DNA from: a virus
IMG/VR virus record: IMGVR_UViG_3300045240_000185
Location: 1 to 40,390 of that record
Direction: 5' to 3' (one strand)
DNA: 40,390 nucleotides
Part shown: one piece after another, positions 1 through 5,951 of the stretch
Numbering within the stretch: position 1 is the first letter of the stretch
Layout: the number at the start of each line of letters is the position of its first letter
Notes under the pieces: generated by a model
Seen by the model: only the letters and a program-made list of their open reading frames with translations
Told to the model about the DNA's origin: nothing
Databases searched by the model: none
Program-made: the position numbers and the translations under genes

Positions 1-127
1 CTTTCTTGCCGACCAGCGCGTCCTCCCAGCCGGAGTCGAGCATCTCGTTGACCTCGTCGTCCGTCAGCCGGTGGCCGACCAGGGCATTGGCGATCTCGCG
101 GCCCGGCGCGATCTTGTTGGTCGCCGG
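1..127. repeat. Terminal direct repeat, left copy
   Basis: Bases 1-127 are identical to 40264-40390. The match starts at the first base and ends at the last base of the window, and it lies inside a coding sequence. A length of exactly 127 fits the k-mer overlap that assemblers leave on circular contigs, so I read this as proof of a circular or circularly permuted genome of 40,263 bp. It is less likely to be a true physical terminal repeat. Confidence 0.95.
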
Positions 128-373
128 ATTGTCGTAGGTCAGGTCGTTGGTGATCTTCCAGAGCTCGAACATCTCGCCGGTGTTGTCGTCGATGACGGCT
201 TCACCGGAGTCCATGTCCCACAGGTTGAATTTGTAGGTACACATCATCGCGTCTTTGCGTTTGTCGCGAAATTGCGATGGCTGTTCGTCCATGGCGACGA
301 GCTCGACGAGGTACTTGTTGGAATCGTCGACGGCGATCGACGGCGCGAATGCGTTGGTTGGTTTTTGCGGCAT
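1..373 (-). CDS. Hypothetical 173-aa protein, 5' part (continues at 40390-40109)
   Basis: The gene starts at ATG 373 (an AGGAA about 10 bases upstream) and reads leftward off the window edge. Because the window is circular it continues in frame from 40263 to the stop at 40109, giving about 173 residues. The protein is acidic in the middle, with strand-forming segments such as FELWKITNDLTYDNP and a DALVGKKAIADVEW/RLRLLRLKPY pair, and it ends in a basic, Gly/Pro-rich tail. It sits in the early operon just before replication genes. An OB-fold or single-strand-binding role is possible from context and strand pattern, but I do not recognise the family. Confidence 0.8.
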   Translation of the reverse strand, partial: MPQKPTNAFAPSIAVDDSNKYLVELVAMDEQPSQFRDKRKDAMMCTYKFNLWDMDSGEAVIDDNTGEMFELWKITNDLTYDNPATNKIAPGREIANALVGHRLTDDEVNEMLDSGWEDALVGKK

Positions 374-552
374 CTTGGGATTCCTGCCCACACGCGCGGA
401 TACGGCGCCGCGCTCGCCACTGGTGGAAAACCCTTCAACACACGGATGACGATGGCCACCACCGCGGCCACGATGAGCGGCGCGATGGAGAGGATGACGG
501 CGAACGCTAGCCACTCGCGGACCGAGATGTGGTCGGCAGCGCGGTACTTCAC
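244..552 (-). CDS. Small membrane protein, translationally coupled to the Rpf-like gene
   Basis: This 102-residue protein starts at GTG 552, whose last two bases overlap the TGA stop of the Rpf-like gene (GTGA). That coupling decides the start over the ATG at 594. One strong membrane segment lies at residues 12-35 (core WLAFAVILSIAPLIVAAVV). The C-terminal 43 residues are Arg/Ser/Thr-rich and overlap the start of the next gene by 130 bases in another frame. That part may be a by-product of the overlap, or the protein may really extend there. Its place beside a muralytic enzyme suggests a holin-like or anchoring role, which is inference only. Confidence 0.5.
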   Translation of the reverse strand: MKYRAADHISVREWLAFAVILSIAPLIVAAVVAIVIRVLKGFPPVASAAPYPRVWAGIPRCRKNQPTHSRRRSPSTIPTSTSSSSSPWTNSHRNFATNAKTR

Positions 553-968
553 CGCAACCCCAGTCGGCGAGAGCAGGCGGGCCAGGCTCCCCATCCCTGG
601 ACGGCGAGGCCACGCTCGGCGACGGCGATCTGCGCGGCTGGCGATGCCAGGTCGGGACGCGACGCGTACGCCAGCCCACCGTGATTGCGCCAGAAGCTCA
701 GGTCTTCCTGCAGCCCGCCGTAGTAGCCGTTGCCCGTATTGATGCCCCAGTTACCGGTGGACTCGCACTGGGCGAGACGCAGCCACACGGACGGCAGCGG
801 CTCGGGTGTCGGCTCGGGCTCGGCGACAACGTCCGGTGCGTCGGACGTGTCGTCCGTTGCAGCGGACACGAGATGCCCGTCAGCATCTGAGGCGTGGATG
901 GCCAGGGCAGCCCCGAGCGTCGAACCGACGACGATGCCGAACACCACGCCGACCGCGAACCTGGCCAC
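549..968 (-). CDS. Rpf-like (resuscitation-promoting factor) transglycosylase-type protein
   Basis: This 139-residue protein has an N-terminal membrane or signal segment (about 4-24), an acidic Pro/Glu linker (about 40-60) and a C-terminal Rpf catalytic domain (about 62-137). The hallmark pattern is present: LAQCESTGNWGINTGNGYYG with the expected catalytic Glu69, then QIAVAERGLAVQGWGAWPAC. Cys68 and Cys132 match the conserved disulphide pair. Rpf-domain enzymes cleave peptidoglycan and are chiefly actinobacterial; secreted host versions wake dormant cells. The start is GTG 968, overlapping the previous stop by one base (TAGTG). The gene lies in the early operon, far from the late lysis group, so it could act in cell-wall remodelling, superinfection or host physiology as well as in lysis. 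Confidence 0.9.
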   Translation of the reverse strand: MARFAVGVVFGIVVGSTLGAALAIHASDADGHLVSAATDDTSDAPDVVAEPEPTPEPLPSVWLRLAQCESTGNWGINTGNGYYGGLQEDLSFWRNHGGLAYASRPDLASPAAQIAVAERGLAVQGWGAWPACSRRLGLR

Positions 969-1168
969 TAGCGAGTCACCTGGGGCATGGTCGGCAGCAC
1001 GTGGTCACCCTCGTGGCCGCTCGGCAAAACGCAGGCGTCCACCCAGTGGACGAACTCGCCGCGCTGGATCGCGCCCCGCGTGATTCGGTTGAGCTTCATC
1101 CACGAGCCCTCCAGGCCTCTCAAGTTGAAAAAGGCGTAGTCGCAGCGCACGCGCTGGTGTCGTTTCAT
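968..1168 (-). CDS. Small protein with Cys/His motif (66 aa)
   Basis: ATG 1168 overlaps the TGA of the Gp157-family gene (ATGA), and its stop overlaps the Rpf-like start, so it is fixed within the operon. The N-terminus is basic (MKRHQRVRCDYAFF). The C-terminal half carries CVLPSGHEGDH, a short Cys-Pro-x-Gly-His type motif often seen in small actinophage proteins and possibly a metal site. Function unknown. Confidence 0.7.
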   Translation of the reverse strand: MKRHQRVRCDYAFFNLRGLEGSWMKLNRITRGAIQRGEFVHWVDACVLPSGHEGDHVLPTMPQVTR

Positions 1169-1734
1169 CGAACTTCCAGTCGTGACGAGCGGGTGATGTC
1201 CACGCCCGCGGGAATCTCGCCCGTGGTCCGGTAGCTGTCGAGAATGGCCCGCTTGTCGACGCTGGTGGTGGTCACCGTGCGCACGAACTCCGACGGCACC
1301 AGCACCTCCTGGATGACCTGCACCGCCGGCGGGTTGGGGCGCACGCGCAGCGAAAACCGGCCGGTGTCGATGCGCTCGGAGCCAAGCTCTTCCATGTGCC
1401 GCTTGACGTAGTCGCGCAGCCGCTTGGCTTTGCGCTGGTCCTGGGCGGCCAGGTCACGCATGCGGTTGGCTTCGGAGCCGCGCATGGCGGCCATGCCCTC
1501 GCACTGGGTGATCAGTCCGGCGATCGCCTCGGCCTTGTGGGTGATCAGCCCGGCCAGCGCGTCGAGTTGCCTGGCGAGCTCAGCCTCGTCCGCGTCCGGA
1601 TCCTCGAGCAGGTCGAGGATGTGCAGGTAGTCCGCACTGAGCGCGTACAGGGTGGTGCTGCGCTGCGCCAGCGCGTCGAAGGCGCGGCTGGCTTCGGCAA
1701 CGGACACGGCGGTGCCAGGGGTGGTGTCGGCCAT
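1165..1734 (-). CDS. Gp157-family (Siphovirus Gp157-like) protein
   Basis: This 189-residue protein matches the Gp157 family (Pfam Siphovirus Gp157). A long helical and coiled-coil N-terminal region (about 10-125) is followed by the typical C-terminal end: RFSLRVRPNPPAVQV, a VPSEF segment, a DKRAILDSY helix start and a closing GVDITRSSRLEVR. Family members lie in phage replication modules next to recombination or nuclease genes and have been linked to phage resistance when expressed in streptococci; the molecular role is not settled. Here it is the second gene of the early operon, four bases behind the small RHH gene, and it overlaps the next gene by ATGA. Confidence 0.88.
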   Translation of the reverse strand: MADTTPGTAVSVAEASRAFDALAQRSTTLYALSADYLHILDLLEDPDADEAELARQLDALAGLITHKAEAIAGLITQCEGMAAMRGSEANRMRDLAAQDQRKAKRLRDYVKRHMEELGSERIDTGRFSLRVRPNPPAVQVIQEVLVPSEFVRTVTTTSVDKRAILDSYRTTGEIPAGVDITRSSRLEVR

Positions 1735-1738
1735 CGAA

Positions 1739-1918
1739 CTAGGCCGCGGCGGGCTCGAGCGACTCGGACGGGCTGGTGGCGATCAGCGCGTCGCCCTCGG
1801 CGACGACGTCGCGGATCCTGTAGATGATCAGGGTGCGGACGGCAACGCCTTCGCGTTCGGCGACCTTCTCCAGTTTTGCCCACGCGCTGTGCGTAATCGG
1901 TAGGGAGAGCATCGGCAT
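1739..1918 (-). CDS. Small ribbon-helix-helix-type DNA-binding protein (59 aa)
   Basis: The gene runs from ATG 1918 to TAG 1739. The first half reads LSLPITHSAWAKLEKVAERE followed by GVAVRTLIIYRIRDVV, the strand-helix-helix layout of Arc/CopG/MetJ-type repressors, and the tail is acidic. It is the first gene of the leftward early operon. The 19-bp element at 1952-1970 stands 33 bases upstream, so self-regulation through that element is a reasonable inference. The Gp157-family gene follows four bases later. Confidence 0.65.
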   Translation of the reverse strand: MPMLSLPITHSAWAKLEKVAEREGVAVRTLIIYRIRDVVAEGDALIATSPSESLEPAAA

Positions 1919-1951
1919 GCCGCCCAGTCTGCGACGGACGGACCCGAAAGA

Positions 1952-1970
1952 GACGTCAGTCCGGTCAGTG
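1952..1970 (-). promoter_or_regulatory. 19-bp operator-like element, copy 1
   Basis: On the minus strand this reads CACTGACCGGACTGACGTC. An identical sequence in the same direction relative to the downstream gene lies at 3198-3216 on the plus strand. Each copy holds two ACTGAC half-sites nine bases apart and stands 33 or 32 bases before a start codon. The short leader between element and start also shares CAGACT and CATGCC. A shared repressor or activator site is the simplest reading. Confidence 0.7.
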
Positions 1971-1999
1971 CTTGCTATCCGCTGACCACGGGGCCGGCG

Positions 2000-2782
2000 C
2001 TAGAAGTACCGGTCCGGGAACCACTCGAGGCGGAGGCGATTGATCGTCTGCCCCGGCGTCTCCTCGCGGTCGCCACGGTACGGCGCAAGGTAACCATGCA
2101 GCGTGACGTGGTGCCCCACGTGGGTAGCCTCGAGCACGGCTTTGACCGTGACCTTGCCGTCGCCGAGGGCTGCCCGCAGGCGCTGGTCGAAGTCGGCTTC
2201 AGAGACCGCTCGCGCTCCCTTGTCCGGCCGCGGCTTGCGCCGCCGCGGTTTCTTTTTCATGCGCAGCAGGTGATCGGCGAGCAGGTCCTCTTCGAGCGGC
2301 ACCTGTTTGAGGCGTTTGCCCAGGTCCTCCACCGTGTGGGTGAGCTCCTCGAGGTGCCACTCGTTCAACAGCGCCTTTTGCCACGGCGTACGGAACTGCG
2401 GCCCCGACGGGATAGAGGTGAGCGTGACGTCGGCCGCGACTTCCCACAGAAAGTGGACCGCGTCATACGTCATGACCGCGTCGGGCAGGTCGATGCGCTG
2501 GCCGTCCCTGGTTTCGATCCACGACACGAGATGCTCCTCGACCGACTGGCGCCGCTCGAGTCGATGCTTGGCCGCGGTCAGCGCGAGGATCTCCGGATCG
2601 TCTGACGACGTGTGGGGCCGCAGCAACAACATGCCGGGATGATCGGCCACTTCCTGCTGGCTGTAGCCCATGACCGCACAGAACGCCTGGTTGGCGTTGA
2701 CCAGTACGCCGCGCGCGTCGGTGGCCCAGGCCAACCGTACCGTGTACGCCTGCCACGCTTCGTCCCTCTGCACTCCACCCAT
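2000..2782 (-). CDS. PAS-domain protein, putative phage regulator
   Basis: I take the start at ATG 2782 because AAGGGG lies seven bases upstream; GTG 2788 is the alternative. The N-terminal half (about residues 12-120) is a PAS domain: RLAWATDARGVLVNANQAF, then MGYSQQEVADHPGMLLLRP, and a closing stretch around VMTYDAVHFLWEVAADVTLT. PAS domains sense ligands, haem, flavin or redox state, or mediate dimer formation. A helical linker, a very basic stretch (KKKPRRRKPRP, about 178-188) and a 75-residue C-terminal region of unknown fold follow. No kinase, GGDEF or clear helix-turn-helix is seen. The gene sits alone between two RHH genes in the control region, so a role in the lysis-lysogeny decision is plausible but unproven. 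Confidence 0.8.
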   Translation of the reverse strand: MGGVQRDEAWQAYTVRLAWATDARGVLVNANQAFCAVMGYSQQEVADHPGMLLLRPHTSSDDPEILALTAAKHRLERRQSVEEHLVSWIETRDGQRIDLPDAVMTYDAVHFLWEVAADVTLTSIPSGPQFRTPWQKALLNEWHLEELTHTVEDLGKRLKQVPLEEDLLADHLLRMKKKPRRRKPRPDKGARAVSEADFDQRLRAALGDGKVTVKAVLEATHVGHHVTLHGYLAPYRGDREETPGQTINRLRLEWFPDRYF

Positions 2783-2867
2783 TGCCACACCCCTTCGCCT
2801 CGTGCGACAGACTCCGCGACCCCTCTCCCCGCGGTCTTGTCTAGAGCATATGTTCTACACTGTTTCG

Positions 2868-2875
2868 GGTCAGTG
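2868..2875 (-). promoter_or_regulatory. Half-copy of the operator motif upstream of the PAS gene
   Basis: The minus strand reads CACTGACC here, the first eight bases of the 19-bp element. CTGACC is followed after 17 bases by TATGCT (minus strand, near 2845-2850), which could be the -35 and -10 of the PAS gene promoter. The match is short, so this is tentative. Confidence 0.3.
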
Positions 2876-2888
2876 TGGCCCGTCACAG

Positions 2889-2930
2889 GTATCGACAGTC
2901 CGCGTATCGATGACGGTGACGTATCGATAC
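2889..2930. promoter_or_regulatory. GTATCGA repeat cluster in the divergent control region
   Basis: GTATCGAC at 2889, GTATCGAT at 2904 and GTATCGAT at 2921 lie 15 and 17 bases apart. The last is part of the perfect palindrome GTATCGATAC at 2921-2930. The cluster occupies the 211-bp non-coding gap between the divergent PAS gene and the plus-strand RHH gene, where a repressor operator would be expected. Confidence 0.5.
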
Positions 2931-2981
2931 GGCATCGAAAACACTACCACTTCTTGATATGCCGCGCATCAAAGTGATAGG

Positions 2982-2987
2982 TACACT
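2982..2987 (+). promoter_or_regulatory. Candidate -10 box for a leaderless RHH transcript
   Basis: TACACT ends six bases before ATG 2994, so transcription would begin at about the start codon. No convincing -35 box is seen. The same geometry recurs before the integrase and before the gene at 33863. Confidence 0.4.
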
Positions 2988-2993
2988 GCCACT

Positions 2994-3164
2994 ATGCTGA
3001 ACGCAGTGGTAGGAGAGAAACTTGTCAGCGTGCGCCTGAGCCAGGCGATGTTCCGTCGGCTGGAGATCCTCGCCCGAGAACAGAAACGTAGCCTGAGCGC
3101 TCAGGTGGCCCTCATGGTCGAAGAGTGGTTTGCCAGGCAGTCAACCCCGAAACCGCCGAAATGA
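2994..3164 (+). CDS. Small ribbon-helix-helix-type DNA-binding protein (56 aa)
   Basis: The gene runs from ATG 2994 to TGA 3164. The pattern KLVSVRLSQAMFRRLEILAR followed by SLSAQVALMVEEWF is a typical RHH strand-helix-helix, and the tail is basic and Pro-rich. It is divergent from the PAS gene across the GTATCGA repeats and stands upstream of the second 19-bp element and the integrase. A Cro/Arc-like or excision-control role is likely, but the target is not known. Confidence 0.7.
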   Translation: MLNAVVGEKLVSVRLSQAMFRRLEILAREQKRSLSAQVALMVEEWFARQSTPKPPK

Positions 3165-3181
3165 CGCGGTTTGCCGGCATC

Positions 3182-3216
3182 GTCAGTGCTCCACGATCAC
3201 TGACCGGACTGACGTC
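3182..3216 (+). promoter_or_regulatory. 19-bp operator-like element, copy 2, with an extra inverted half-site
   Basis: CACTGACCGGACTGACGTC at 3198-3216 is identical to the minus-strand element at 1970-1952. An inverted copy of the first seven bases, GTCAGTG, lies at 3182-3188 and forms a hairpin or dyad with nine bases between the arms. The element ends 32 bases before ATG 3249, matching the 33-base gap at copy 1. Confidence 0.7.
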
Positions 3217-3248
3217 ACATGAGCCTGGTCACAGGCCAGACTCGGAGC

Positions 3249-3452
3249 ATGCCCAGAAAACTCGCGCTGCCGCCCATGGTCGAGGTCACCTACGTTCGCA
3301 GCGCGGACGATGAACTGCTCTATGTCGAAGCCCTGAGGCTCATCGCCGGCTGGATCCGCGAAGACCGGGCACGCCAGGATCAATCTGTAGTACAATCGAA
3401 CACATGGCACCCAGACCGCCAGCACGCCGACGAACAACCCTCGGCCCGCTAA
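3249..3452 (+). CDS. Small protein upstream of and overlapping the integrase gene (67 aa)
   Basis: The start is set at ATG 3249 because its distance from the 19-bp element (32 bases) matches the other operon; an in-frame ATG at 3219 would add ten residues. The sequence MVEVTYVRSADDELLYVEAL followed by RLIAGWIREDRARQD looks like a compact strand-helix protein with a charged helix. The last 49 bases overlap the integrase gene in another frame. Function unknown; a directionality or accessory role is possible from position. Confidence 0.5.
   Translation: MPRKLALPPMVEVTYVRSADDELLYVEALRLIAGWIREDRARQDQSVVQSNTWHPDRQHADEQPSAR
3391..3396 (+). promoter_or_regulatory. Candidate -10 box for a leaderless integrase transcript
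   Basis: TACAAT ends seven bases before the integrase ATG at 3404, inside the overlapping small gene. No Shine-Dalgarno sequence precedes the ATG, which supports a leaderless start. The -35 region is weak. Confidence 0.45.
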
Positions 3453-5254
3453 CGATTTTTATCCGTCCACAGCGCGTCGCGGCGTACGGCCGCGTATCCA
3501 CTGACGTCCAGCGCGAAGCCGAGTCGATCAAAGTTCAGGTGCTCAAGCTCGAGAGCACCATCCGCATTCGCGAGAACGCCGAGCTGCCCGACAAGGACCA
3601 GTTGCAGCTCATCGACTCCTGCTGGGACGAAGGCATCAGCGGCACCATCCCACTCGAACACCGACCCGAAGGGCGCCGTCTCGTCGCCCTGATCTGCAGC
3701 TACGGCACCACCGACTGCGACGGCAACTGCATGGGCAGCCAGATCGATCAGGTCTGGATCACCAAGCTCGACCGACTGGCGCGCAGCCTGCAGATCCTGA
3801 TCAACATCGCCTCTTTCCTGACCGCTCATCGCGTTGCGCTGGTGTGCATGGATCCGGGCATGGACACGTCGACCGAATCAGGACGGCTCGTGTTCAACGT
3901 GATTGCCTCGATCGCCCAGTGGGAGCGTGGCACGATCCTCGAGCGCACCGTGGCCGGCAAGCATCAGAAAGCTTCGGAGGGCAAATTTGTGGGCGGCCGC
4001 AAAGCCTATGGGCTCGTCACTGACAGCAACGGGCACCTGGCCCTGGACACGACCTACGACGAGAACCTCAAGATGATGCGCTACGAGGTCGTTCAGAGCG
4101 TCTTCGAGAACATCGCCCTGCACGGCTCGACCGCATGGCGCGAAGCCCAGCGTATCGGGGTCACCGACCGTCGCTTGAACTGGATGCTGCACAACGTCCG
4201 CTATAAGGGTGAAGGCGGCATCCTCGACAAGAATGGCGAGTGGACGAACGCAGCCAGCAACCCGCCCCCGCAGGTGGTCACGCCCGAGGTGTGGGATGCA
4301 GCCCAGGCCGCGCTCGCTAACAACAAAAAGAACTCCAGCCGCAACCGTCATTACGATTACCTTCTCAGCCATGTCCTGATCTGCCACGAGCCGAATGGCG
4401 AAGGCATCTGCGGACGCGTGTTCACCGGCCGCACTGAGGCCCGCCACAAGTATCAGGCGAACTACACCTACTACTACTGCTCCCGCACGATGAAACAGGC
4501 ACACTCGCCATCGCAGGCTGGTTGCACCGCAAAAATGCTGCGCGCCGGGGACGCGGAGGATGCGGTGTGGGCCGAAGTCAAAGCCGTGGTTCGCGATCCC
4601 CACGCGTACCTGGCCATGCTCGATGACGGACGCAGCGAACAGTTGCGCATCCAGCTTGACGCAGAGCTGCAACAGATTGCCGCGCAGATCCAGCGCGCGA
4701 AGACCGAGCACGAAAACGTCCTGCGGTCGGGTGAGTTGGGACTCCGCGATTACGCGAGCACCGCGGTACGCGTGAAAGAGGTCATCGACCAGACCAACGC
4801 GCTGTACGAGCGGCAGGAGGTGATCGAGCTCCAGTTGCGTTCGATCGGCATGGACCGGGTCGCTGCCGAGCGCAGCGCCATCACCGTCGCCGACATCGCC
4901 GAAAAACTGGACGAGATCGAGGCAGCAGATGACCGCAAACGGAAAGCGGCACTCATCCGCGCCGTGGTCAAAAGTGCCGAGGTGCGCACTGTCAACGGTC
5001 GTCCAACGATCAGGCTGGAATTGCGACTGGGCGCCGCCATCGATCTGGGCTCGACAGTCCCACACATAGGTTCGATAGATTCACGCTCAGGTCAAGAAGC
5101 GTCGGACAATACACAACTCCAATCTCAGGATCCGTCGAAAACCGCCCGTGTTGGAGCGACCTACGCGGAGGACAACCCCCAGGTGGAGCAGGAGGAATTC
5201 GTCATCGTCCGCGAAATCAGCCTGCCGCCATCTCGACGCGGCTCCGCGGCATGA
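3404..5254 (+). CDS. int: Large serine recombinase (phage integrase)
   Basis: This 616-residue protein joins attP to attB during lysogeny. The resolvase-type catalytic domain (about 24-170) has RVAAYGRVSTD with nucleophile Ser32, ITKLDRLARS, and the long E-helix region around VFNVIASIAQWER. Next come a recombinase domain (about 195-310) with GRKAYGL at its front, a zinc-ribbon region with Cys pairs (LICHEPNGEGICGRVF and YYYCSR...GC, about 325-375) and a coiled-coil (about 405-476). The C-terminal tail of about 60 residues is low-complexity. Length and domain order are those of phiC31/Bxb1-type integrases. It is translated without a visible Shine-Dalgarno and is followed by a strong terminator. 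Confidence 0.97.
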   Translation: MAPRPPARRRTTLGPLTIFIRPQRVAAYGRVSTDVQREAESIKVQVLKLESTIRIRENAELPDKDQLQLIDSCWDEGISGTIPLEHRPEGRRLVALICSYGTTDCDGNCMGSQIDQVWITKLDRLARSLQILINIASFLTAHRVALVCMDPGMDTSTESGRLVFNVIASIAQWERGTILERTVAGKHQKASEGKFVGGRKAYGLVTDSNGHLALDTTYDENLKMMRYEVVQSVFENIALHGSTAWREAQRIGVTDRRLNWMLHNVRYKGEGGILDKNGEWTNAASNPPPQVVTPEVWDAAQAALANNKKNSSRNRHYDYLLSHVLICHEPNGEGICGRVFTGRTEARHKYQANYTYYYCSRTMKQAHSPSQAGCTAKMLRAGDAEDAVWAEVKAVVRDPHAYLAMLDDGRSEQLRIQLDAELQQIAAQIQRAKTEHENVLRSGELGLRDYASTAVRVKEVIDQTNALYERQEVIELQLRSIGMDRVAAERSAITVADIAEKLDEIEAADDRKRKAALIRAVVKSAEVRTVNGRPTIRLELRLGAAIDLGSTVPHIGSIDSRSGQEASDNTQLQSQDPSKTARVGATYAEDNPQVEQEEFVIVREISLPPSRRGSAA

Positions 5255-5305
5255 GTGCTAGACTCACCAACGCAGTGTGTTTGGGTGCCAATCCGCTCGC
5301 TGCAG
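5255..5305. other. Candidate attP region downstream of the integrase
   Basis: The short gap after the integrase holds an imperfect dyad, CACCAACGCA facing TGTTTGGGTG at 5265-5287, with a GT step near its centre. Large serine integrases use attP sites of about 50 bp with imperfect inverted arms, commonly beside the gene. A TAGACT at 5259-5264 could instead be a -10 box. Neither reading can be settled without the host junction. Confidence 0.25.
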
Positions 5306-5340
5306 CCCCTGTCCTCCTATGAGGGCAGGGGATTCTTTTT
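5306..5340 (+). terminator. Rho-independent terminator after the integrase
   Basis: CCCCTGTCCTC and GAGGGCAGGGG form a strong stem with a short loop (CTAT), followed directly by ATTCTTTTT. It would end integrase transcription, or a short RNA beginning near 5265. Confidence 0.85.
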
Positions 5341-5361
5341 GATGCGGAACGATGTACGCTG

Positions 5362-5439
5362 ATGACTATGTCTGTGCCTGAGCAATGCGATCGCGCTGGT
5401 TGTCAGGCGACGATCGCCACCTTCTGTCCTCTCACATGA
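5362..5439 (+). CDS. 25-residue peptide resembling a truncated AN1-type finger
   Basis: ATG 5362 opens a short frame with PEQCDRAGCQATIATFC, ending at a TGA that overlaps the HNH start (ATGA). Its Cys pattern (C-x4-C-x7-C) matches the first half of the AN1-like protein at 5926-6135 (PQTCERSGCQKPVETWC), and DNA similarity is visible too. It looks like a duplicated or interrupted copy cut off by the HNH gene. It may now serve only as a translated leader. Confidence 0.45.
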   Translation: MTMSVPEQCDRAGCQATIATFCPLT

Positions 5440-5951
5440 CGTTCACGTGCCCGATCTGCGGACGAACGCGGGAGTTCACCCCATCCCGGATTAACAGGCA
5501 ATACACGTGCGGGGGCGATTGCCGACGAGCGCGGCTTGATCGCGCACGTGACCAGCGCTTCTGGTCAAAAGTCGATAAGACCGCATCGTGCTGGCTTTGG
5601 ACCGGCTATGTGAACAACCATGGCTACGGGGTATTCGGCAGACATCGCCAGACGCAATATGTCCACCGGTTCGCCTATGAACGGTTGGTTGGCCCCATTC
5701 CTGAAGGCCTGGAATTGGATCATTTGTGCCGCACGCCCAGTTGCGTCAACCCTGAGCACCTGGAGGCAGTGACACATCGAGAGAACTCCCTCCGTAGTGA
5801 CAGCCCTCATGCGAGGGAGGCCCGTCAGACGCACTGCATCCATGGGCATCCGTTCTCCAAGAGCAACACCTATGTGACCAAATTAGGAAAGCGCCAATGC
5901 CGCCAATGTGCAGCTCGGAGGATGCGTGAACGACGTCCCGCAAACGTGTGA
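5436..5951 (+). CDS. HNH endonuclease (homing type)
   Basis: This 171-residue protein is coupled by ATGA to the preceding peptide, which sets the start. It begins with a zinc knuckle (TCPICGR...CGGDC), then an HNH_3 domain: FWSKVDKTASCWLWTG, a VHRFAYE helix, LELDHLCRTPSCVNPEHLE with the catalytic His-Asn pair, and a C-terminal zinc-type module (HCIHGHPF...RQCRQC). Such enzymes nick or cut DNA and spread as selfish genes. It resembles the HNH protein at 15492-16241, including the C-terminal GHPF...RQCR block. Confidence 0.9.
   Translation: MTFTCPICGRTREFTPSRINRQYTCGGDCRRARLDRARDQRFWSKVDKTASCWLWTGYVNNHGYGVFGRHRQTQYVHRFAYERLVGPIPEGLELDHLCRTPSCVNPEHLEAVTHRENSLRSDSPHAREARQTHCIHGHPFSKSNTYVTKLGKRQCRQCAARRMRERRPANV

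Noticed and set aside
3198-3237. 19-bp element read as a -35/-10 promoter
   Set aside because: No TAnnnT-like -10 box lies 16-18 bases after CTGACC or CTGACG at either copy, so it is better read as an operator.
3878-5065. Minus-strand frame opposite the integrase
   Set aside because: Antisense shadow without domain logic; the integrase motifs cover the same bases.
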